Source: Dechloromonas sp.
GTDB taxonomy: Bacteria > Pseudomonadota > Gammaproteobacteria > Burkholderiales > Rhodocyclaceae
Length of the DNA stretch: 11,510 nucleotides
NCBI GenBank assembly: GCA_017302355.1
Contig: JAFLDQ010000108.1
Span: forward strand, 1-11,510
Reading direction: 5' to 3'
The first letter of the stretch is position 1, and every line of letters starts with the position of its first letter. Shown one piece after another: positions 7,049 through 11,510 of the stretch. The position numbers were made by a program, and so were the translations under genes. The notes beneath the pieces were generated by a model that worked only from the letters and a program-made list of their open reading frames with translations, ran no database searches and was not told the origin of the DNA.

Positions 7049-7803
7049 CAGCCGGCGACGACCAGGATGTCACGAAGCTTTACCACGAAGGCGCCGCTGA
7101 AGAGCCGCCAGCCGCGCTCGACCGCGCCATCCTCAGGGCGGCCAGGGAAAGCATCGCGCCGGCCCGAAAGCCGGAGAAACCGTGGTGGTTGCGCTTTGCG
7201 CTGCCGCTACAACTCGCCCTGTCGGCGGTGCTGGTGAGCATGCTGGTGCTGACCGTGGACCGCAATCCGCCCGATGTTCCGATGCCGGCCGAGACGACGC
7301 AGCCGCAACGGACGCCCGACTCGGCAGCGCTCAAGGCGGCTCCGCCAGTCGCCTCCGGTAGCAGTGGACCGCCGGCGGCGCAACAGGCGCCCGAGGCCAG
7401 GCCGCGGCTCGCGGCGCCCAGGGACTCCACCGTGCTTGCGCCCAAGGCCGAGCGCAAGGCCGGGGCGGCTCCTCCGGCGACACCCGTGCCGGAGCGCGGC
7501 GAACGCGCTGCCGCAGAAAAGGCGGAGACCCAGGATGCTGCCGCAGATCTCGCCGGGCGGTCGCTGGAAGCGGCGAGACCGGGACCGGAGGCGGGCGCCG
7601 CGCCCGGCGCTGCACCGTCGGGCGGAGCGCCGGCGGCAAACCGTGTCGCCGCGGCGAGAAGCCCGTCCGATTGGCTGGCCGCCATCGAGCGCCTTGCCGG
7701 TACGGGGGAGAAGACCGCCGCTCGTGCCGAGCTCGAGTCATTCCGCAAGGCTCACCCCGAATACCCCGTCCCCGAAAGACTGGAAAAATTGCTTGCGCCT
7801 TGA
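7045..7803 (+). CDS. Single-pass membrane protein, probable anti-sigma factor
   Basis: This 252-residue protein starts inside the sigma factor stop codon (ATGA, 7045-7048) with GGAG at 7033-7036. Residues 1-47 are a short cytoplasmic part containing PPAALDRAILRAARE, a helix often seen in membrane partners of sigma factors. One transmembrane segment follows (about 49-71, after KPWW). Residues about 75-205 are a long Ala/Pro-rich low-complexity stretch, presumably periplasmic. The last 47 residues are a folded-looking helical domain (WLAAIERLAGTGEKTAARAE, then a PEYPVPERL motif). No HxxxCxxC zinc anti-sigma motif is present. Gene overlap and topology support sequestration of the sigma factor at the membrane with a periplasmic sensing part; this is inference. 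Confidence 0.7.
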   Translation: MTAGDDQDVTKLYHEGAAEEPPAALDRAILRAARESIAPARKPEKPWWLRFALPLQLALSAVLVSMLVLTVDRNPPDVPMPAETTQPQRTPDSAALKAAPPVASGSSGPPAAQQAPEARPRLAAPRDSTVLAPKAERKAGAAPPATPVPERGERAAAEKAETQDAAADLAGRSLEAARPGPEAGAAPGAAPSGGAPAANRVAAARSPSDWLAAIERLAGTGEKTAARAELESFRKAHPEYPVPERLEKLLAP

Positions 7804-7807
7804 CCCC

Positions 7808-7819
7808 GTTGCCGGCAAC
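7808..7819. repeat. 12-bp perfect palindrome after the anti-sigma gene
   Basis: GTTGCCGGCAAC is a perfect 12-base palindrome, four bases past the stop codon and 44 bases before the next ATG. It has no loop and no T-run, so it is not a terminator. It could be a dimeric regulator site in front of the secreted-protein gene. Confidence 0.35.
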
Positions 7820-7863
7820 CCGTCGTTTAAGGGGGTGAAGCCAACCACCACAAGGAGCAAGCC

Positions 7864-8628
7864 ATGAAATCCATTCCGTCCATTTTCGCCGCCGTCCTCT
7901 TCTGTTGCGCGGCCCCGGCCGCCGAGGCGGCGCTGGTCGCCGACCTGGCGATCGTCAACCGCAGCACGGGCGAACGCCTTCCGACCTACAGGCACGGCGG
8001 CAAGCTCTATGTCGCGGGCAGACCCGGCGACCGCTATGCGCTCGAACTCAGGAATCGCACCGGGGAGCGGCTGCTGGCGGTGGTTTCCGTCGATGGCGTC
8101 AATGTCGTTTCGGGCGAGACGGCTTCGGCCAGCCAGCGCGGCTACGTCCTTGGAGCGGGGGAGTCGACCGAGATCGCCGGCTGGCGAAAATCGACCCAGG
8201 AGGTCGCCGCCTTCTACTTCACCGCCTTGCCGGATTCCTATGCTGCCCGCACCAGGCGGCCGGCGGACGTCGGCGTGATCGGGGTTGCCGCCTTCCGCGA
8301 GTACCGCGAGCCCGTCGTCCCGAGCCAGGAAAGCGCGCTTGGCGGAGCGCGTGCGGACTCGGCGCCGGCTGCCCCGGCGGCGAGCAAGGCGGAAGCGCAG
8401 CGTAGCGCCGGCGCGGAGGAAAGGCTGGGCACGGGGCACGGCGAACGGCTCCACGCTCCTGTCCGGCAGGTCGAGTTCCGCAGGGCGGGCGAGCGACCCG
8501 ACGAAATCATCACGATCCATTACGACTCGTTCGAGAATCTGCGGGCGCAGGGGATCATTCCGCTGGCCCGCCGGCGTCCGGCGCCGAATCCGTTCCCGAG
8601 CGACCGGTTCGTTGCGGACCCGTCCTGA
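7864..8628 (+). CDS. Secreted protein of unknown function, third gene of the sigma module
   Basis: This 254-residue product has a Sec signal peptide (1-22, cleavage likely after AAEA), so it is periplasmic or secreted. A beta-rich core covers about 24-146 (VADLAIVNRSTGERLP, AVVSVDGVNVVSGETAS, RGYVLGAGESTEIAGWRKS, FYFTALPDSYAARTRRPADVG). A low-complexity linker (150-188) leads to a distinct C-terminal motif LGTGHGERLHAPV ... ITIHYDSFENLRAQGII (189-232). The ribosome site is strong: AAGGAG 7852-7857, 6 bases before ATG. I recall the core and the LGTGHG/YDSxxNL motif as recurring in proteobacterial hypothetical proteins, but know no function. The gene lies 60 bases after the probable anti-sigma gene in the same direction, so it is likely an output or sensor of that system. 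No cysteine remains after signal cleavage. Confidence 0.8.
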   Translation: MKSIPSIFAAVLFCCAAPAAEAALVADLAIVNRSTGERLPTYRHGGKLYVAGRPGDRYALELRNRTGERLLAVVSVDGVNVVSGETASASQRGYVLGAGESTEIAGWRKSTQEVAAFYFTALPDSYAARTRRPADVGVIGVAAFREYREPVVPSQESALGGARADSAPAAPAASKAEAQRSAGAEERLGTGHGERLHAPVRQVEFRRAGERPDEIITIHYDSFENLRAQGIIPLARRRPAPNPFPSDRFVADPS

Positions 8629-8740
8629 CGAATCCGCAGCGACGGCCGATGCCCGGACCCTGGCGGACTTCGTGTCGTCGCGCATCCGTCCCGACAGCGA
8701 TTCCGCTCTTTCCTTTCGGTTGCATCAAACGTTTTGCCGC

Positions 8741-8754
8741 GGCGACAGGCGACA
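8741..8754 (+). repeat. 7-bp tandem repeat in the intergenic region
   Basis: GGCGACA is repeated twice without a gap. The second copy runs into GACAAT (8751-8756), a -10-like hexamer, and then ATGCCGGCAT (8755-8764), a 10-base palindrome, about 20 bases before the next gene. The rest of the 157-base gap (8629-8785) shows no gene and no convincing terminator. Confidence 0.4.
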
Positions 8755-8785
8755 ATGCCGGCATCGTCTTCGCCAGGATGCACTC

Positions 8786-9418
8786 ATGACCTTCCGCCAT
8801 TTCTCCGCCTTGCTGACTGCCGCGTTCGTGGCCAGCGCGCTCCATGCCGAACAGGTCAAGCCGGTCGACAACACGCCCCGGCTGGCCTACGGCCAGATGA
8901 TGAAGCAGGGCGACAAGCTGCTGTTTTCACCTTGCCGTGACCGCAGTTACGCCATGCTGGAAGACGTTTCGCCGGACCGCGAGGTGACCCGGGCGCTCAA
9001 CAGCGTCGGCCTCGAATCGGGCAAGAAGCTCTATGTCGAGCTGCTGGCGGTGGTTGAGGGCGGCATGATCAGGGCCTCGGGCCTCAATCATGCGCGTACC
9101 GAGGGCCGCTGCCAGCAGCCTGGCGGCAAGGAGGAATCCTGGCGTGCCGCCGGCAATGAACCGGGCTGGCTGCTCGCCGTCGGCAACGAAGTGGTGGCGT
9201 TGAAACGTCCGGACAAGGCCGATCTCAGGCTGCCGTTCTCCGCGTTGCAGACCGAGGGAACGCGGACGCGCTTTGAAGCCGCCGGCGAGGGCAACCGCCT
9301 GTCGGTCGTCTTCGAGAAGCGGCTGTGCCACGACACGATGGCCGATTCGGTTTTCGGGTGGACGGCGAGCGTCAATCTGAACGGCCAGACGCTCAACGGC
9401 TGCGCCTGGCAGCGCTGA
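8786..9418 (+). CDS. COG3650-like secreted protein of unknown function
   Basis: This 210-residue protein has a signal peptide (1-21, cleavage after ALHA). Its N-terminal half (22-110) has few recognisable features. The C-terminal half carries the pattern of the COG3650/META-like envelope proteins: AAGNEPGW (121-128), then CHDTMADSVFGW (181-192) and NGQTLNGCA (199-207). The four mature cysteines (50, 109, 181, 206) could form two disulfides, the last pair being the conserved one. CAGGA at 8774-8778 lies 7 bases before ATG. Homologous open frame further upstream is out of register with the preceding gene, so ATG 8786 is the natural start. Molecular function is unknown. The gene is convergent with the reductase gene that ends 42 bases away, and no clear terminator is visible between them. 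Confidence 0.75.
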   Translation: MTFRHFSALLTAAFVASALHAEQVKPVDNTPRLAYGQMMKQGDKLLFSPCRDRSYAMLEDVSPDREVTRALNSVGLESGKKLYVELLAVVEGGMIRASGLNHARTEGRCQQPGGKEESWRAAGNEPGWLLAVGNEVVALKRPDKADLRLPFSALQTEGTRTRFEAAGEGNRLSVVFEKRLCHDTMADSVFGWTASVNLNGQTLNGCAWQR

Positions 9419-9460
9419 TCTTTCGATCTGGCGCGGTCGACGGCCGAAACAGGGCAAAAA

Positions 9461-10477
9461 TCAGGGCGTCGAAAAGGTGAAGGCGTCGGCGAAGAATTCG
9501 TCTTCCGGGAGTTTGCCGATAGTGGCGAAATCCTGGCGCGCCGCGTCGATCATGGCCGGCGCCCCGCAGGCATATACCTGATGGCCCGAAAGATCCGGGA
9601 AGTCGGCCAGCACGGCCTGATGGACGAGCCCGCTGCGGCCTGTCCAGTCATCGCCGGTCGCCGCTTCGGAAAGCACCGGAACGTAGCCGATGTTGGCGTG
9701 TTCGGCGGCCCATTGCTCGGGCAGGGCGTTCAGGTAGAGATCGACGCGGGCCCTGGCGCCCCGGTAGATGTGCAGCGGGCGCGCGCATTTTTCGGCGATG
9801 GCGTGCTCGACGATGGCCTTGATCGGCGCGAAGCCGGTGCCGCCGGCGACCAGGATCACCGGCTTCGGCGAGTCCTCGCGCAGGTGGAAACTGCCGTGCG
9901 GGCCGTTGATCCGCAGGATGTCACGCACTTTCAACGACGAGAAGACCTGATCGGTGAACAGGCCGCCGGGCGCGTGCCGGACATGCAGCTGCAGCAGGGC
10001 ATCGTCGTGCGGCGCATTGGCCAGCGAGAAGGCGCGTTTCCTGCCGTCCCTGAGCAGGATGTCGACGTATTGCCCGGCGAGGAAGCGCAGGCGTTCGCTG
10101 GCCGGCAGCTTGAGGTGGATGACCATGACATCGGGCGCCAGCCGTTCCATCCGCTCGATGCGCGCCGGCAGGGTCTTGACCGGGATTTCGTTTGCCGAAC
10201 CGGATTGCCGGCATTCCAGCGTCAGATCGGACCGCGCCCTGGCGCAGCAGAAGAGCGCCATGCCGGCCGCCCGGTCCTCGTCCGTGAGCGCGGGCGGCTG
10301 GGCTGTGCCGTGGTCGACGCGGCCGGCGAGCACTTTCCCCTTGCACGAACCGCAGGCGCCGTCGCGACAGCCGTAGGGCAGGGTCAGTCCCTGGCGCAGC
10401 GCGGCGTCGAGGATCGTTTCGCCGGGTTCGGCGACAAACTGCCGGCCGCCCGGCTGGACGGTGATCTGGTGGCTCAT
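9461..10477 (-). CDS. 2Fe-2S ferredoxin-type FAD/NAD(P)H oxidoreductase (AscD-like)
   Basis: This 338-residue flavoprotein passes electrons from NAD(P)H through FAD to a plant-type 2Fe-2S centre. An N-terminal ferredoxin domain has cluster ligands Cys37, Cys42, Cys45 (PYGCRDGACGSCKG) and Cys77 (ALFCCARARSDL). The FAD-binding domain follows (about 100-200, with RAFSLANAP and GPHGSFHL). The NAD(P) domain has VILVAGGTGFAPIKAIVE and YACGAPAMIDAARQDF. Order and length match CDP-6-deoxy-delta-3,4-glucoseen reductase (AscD/RfbI) and related phenol or methane monooxygenase reductases. No deoxysugar genes are nearby, so the sugar role is doubtful and its electron acceptor is unknown. The start at 10477 is preceded by GGGGAAGAG on the minus strand. 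It is divergent from the SDR gene. Confidence 0.88.
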   Translation of the reverse strand: MSHQITVQPGGRQFVAEPGETILDAALRQGLTLPYGCRDGACGSCKGKVLAGRVDHGTAQPPALTDEDRAAGMALFCCARARSDLTLECRQSGSANEIPVKTLPARIERMERLAPDVMVIHLKLPASERLRFLAGQYVDILLRDGRKRAFSLANAPHDDALLQLHVRHAPGGLFTDQVFSSLKVRDILRINGPHGSFHLREDSPKPVILVAGGTGFAPIKAIVEHAIAEKCARPLHIYRGARARVDLYLNALPEQWAAEHANIGYVPVLSEAATGDDWTGRSGLVHQAVLADFPDLSGHQVYACGAPAMIDAARQDFATIGKLPEDEFFADAFTFSTP

Positions 10478-10498
10478 CTCTTCCCCATGGGCGTCGGC

Positions 10499-10504
10499 TA
10501 CAAT
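10499..10504 (+). promoter_or_regulatory. Possible -10 element of the SDR gene
   Basis: TACAAT (5 of 6 matches to TATAAT) ends 6 bases before the GTG at 10511, the spacing expected between a -10 element and a transcription start. No good -35 hexamer is visible 16-18 bases upstream, where the sequence already belongs to the start of the divergent reductase gene. Confidence 0.4.
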
Positions 10505-10510
10505 GCCGGC

Positions 10511-11395
10511 GTGCAAAAGATCCTGATTGTCGGAAGCGGGGATGTCGCCCGCCGCATTCTCTCCCGCCTTGCCCGCCGCCATCGCGTGTACGCCATGCTG
10601 CGCGATGCCGGCCGCGCAGCGGCGTGGCGTGCCGCCGGCGCGCTGCCGGTGCTGGCCGACCTCGACGACCGGGCGAGCCTGCGGCGGGTCGCCGGCCTTG
10701 CCGACAGCGTGCTGCATCTGGCGCCGCCGCCCGGCGAAGGGCTGCGCGACCGGCGCACCCGCAATCTGCTGGCGGCGCTGGGCAACGGAAAAAGTCTACC
10801 ACGCCGCCTCGTCTACGTTAGCACGACGGGTGTCTATGGCGATTGCCAGGGGGCGCGCATCGACGAGACGCGGCGGTTCAACGGCGAAAGCCCGCGGGCC
10901 GGCCGGCGGGTTGACGCCGAACGCTGCCTGCGCGCCTGGGGGCGGCGGACCGGCGTCACCGTCTCGATCCTGCGGGCGCCCGGCATCTACGCCGCCGACC
11001 GCCTGCCGCTCGAGCGCCTGCGCAAAGGCTTGCCGGCGCTGACCGATGCCGACGACGTGTTCACCAACCACATCCACGCCGACGATCTGGCCGCCGCCTG
11101 CATCGCGGCGCTGCGTTACGGGCGCGGCAACCGCGCCTACAATGTGGTCGATGATTCCGACCTCAAGATGGCCGAGTACTTCGACCGCGTCGCCGCCGCC
11201 TTCGGGCTTTCGCCGCCGCCGCGCCTGTCACGCGGCGAAGCCGAACAGCGCATGTCGCCGTTGCAGATTTCCTTCCTGCGCGAATCGCGGCGCATCGGCA
11301 ACCGGCGCCTGAAGGAGGAACTGAAAATGCGGCTCGCCTACCCGACGGTCGACGACGGGATCCGCGCCGCGCTGCAAAGGAGCGCTGGATGCTGA
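10511..11395 (+). CDS. Atypical NAD(P)-binding SDR-family protein (YeeZ-like)
   Basis: This 294-residue extended short-chain dehydrogenase/reductase-like protein begins with the Rossmann strand and turn QKILIVGSGDVARRIL (2-17). It also has VYVSTTGVYG (101-110), RAPGIYAADRLPLERL (155-170), NHIHADDLAAACIAAL (186-201) and AYNVVDD (209-215), all typical of epimerase-like SDRs. The catalytic YxxxK pair is not present where expected: the segment reads SPRAGRRVDAE. It is thus of the atypical, YeeZ-like kind, perhaps NAD-binding without classic catalysis. GTG 10511 starts the protein directly at the Rossmann strand. ATG 10487, in frame, would add eight residues and also lacks a ribosome site. Its end overlaps the start of the CopD/HemJ gene by 7 bases. 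Substrate unknown. Confidence 0.82.
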   Translation: MQKILIVGSGDVARRILSRLARRHRVYAMLRDAGRAAAWRAAGALPVLADLDDRASLRRVAGLADSVLHLAPPPGEGLRDRRTRNLLAALGNGKSLPRRLVYVSTTGVYGDCQGARIDETRRFNGESPRAGRRVDAERCLRAWGRRTGVTVSILRAPGIYAADRLPLERLRKGLPALTDADDVFTNHIHADDLAAACIAALRYGRGNRAYNVVDDSDLKMAEYFDRVAAAFGLSPPPRLSRGEAEQRMSPLQISFLRESRRIGNRRLKEELKMRLAYPTVDDGIRAALQRSAGC

Positions 11396-11510
11396 CCCTC
11401 AAGGCATTGCACATTTCGCTGGTCGTCGCCTGGTTCGCCGGGTTGTTCTACCTGCCGCGAATCTTCGTCAATCTGGCCATGGTGCCGCCTGACAGTGTCG
11501 CCGAGCGCGA
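11389..11510 (+). CDS. CopD/HemJ-family membrane protein, N-terminal fragment
   Basis: Only the first 40 codons are in the window. The start MLTLKALHISLVVAWFAGLFYLPRIFVNLAM is characteristic of the CopD/HemJ superfamily, small multi-pass membrane proteins that include the HemJ protoporphyrinogen IX oxidase. His8 lies in the first membrane helix, as for a heme ligand. In HemJ proteins I recall a FVYH ending to this segment; here FVNL has no histidine, so a CopD-like paralogue is as likely as HemJ. AAGGAG (11377-11382) is 6 bases before the ATG, and the gene overlaps the SDR gene, suggesting one transcript. Confidence 0.75.
   Translation, partial: MLTLKALHISLVVAWFAGLFYLPRIFVNLAMVPPDSVAER

Noticed and set aside
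9419..9460. Possible bidirectional terminator between the convergent genes (TTTCG 9421-9425 with CGAAA 9445-9449)
   Set aside because: Only five base pairs around a 19-base loop and no T-run in either direction; not convincing.
9581..10486. Long plus-strand frame running into the SDR gene
   Set aside because: This part is antisense to the reductase, whose ferredoxin, FAD and NAD motifs are unmistakable; SDR homology starts only at 10511.

Overview
The window is about two-thirds G+C with strongly GC-rich third codon positions. The gene families (a five-gene liv transporter, an ECF sigma factor with a membrane partner, an AscD-type ferredoxin reductase, a FeeM-type acyltransferase and a CopD/HemJ membrane protein) fit a betaproteobacterium, probably of the Rhodocyclales. 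That placement comes from family knowledge and was not tested by a search.

Positions 1-1302, minus strand, hold the 5' part of a gene that leaves the window at its 3' end. It joins an N-acyl amino acid synthase (FeeM-like, GNAT-fold) domain to a C-terminal PilZ domain with an intact c-di-GMP motif. This is the most interesting item. It is divergent from the next block across 92 bp that carry a good sigma-70 promoter for the rightward genes.

Positions 1395-6382, plus strand, are a complete high-affinity branched-chain amino acid ABC transporter operon: substrate-binding lipoprotein, LivH, LivM, LivG and LivF. A hairpin follows the binding-protein gene, which usually lets the binding protein be made in excess. 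The downstream genes are packed by overlaps. Between livH and livM lies a 42-codon ORF that overlaps both neighbours by ATGA and has its own ribosome site. The binding protein has an unusual Ala/Lys-rich helical tail.

Positions 6467-8628, plus strand, are a three-gene module: an ECF-like sigma factor, an overlapping single-pass membrane protein (probable anti-sigma factor without a visible zinc motif), and a secreted protein of unknown function. A separate secreted COG3650-like protein follows at 8786-9418.

Convergent to that is a minus-strand 2Fe-2S/FAD/NAD(P) oxidoreductase (9461-10477). Divergent from it by only 33 bp is an atypical NAD-binding SDR protein (10511-11395), possibly translated from a leaderless mRNA. 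It overlaps the start of a CopD/HemJ-family membrane protein cut by the right edge. I saw no tRNA or rRNA genes, insertion sequences or CRISPR arrays. No gene-free stretch exceeds 160 bases.
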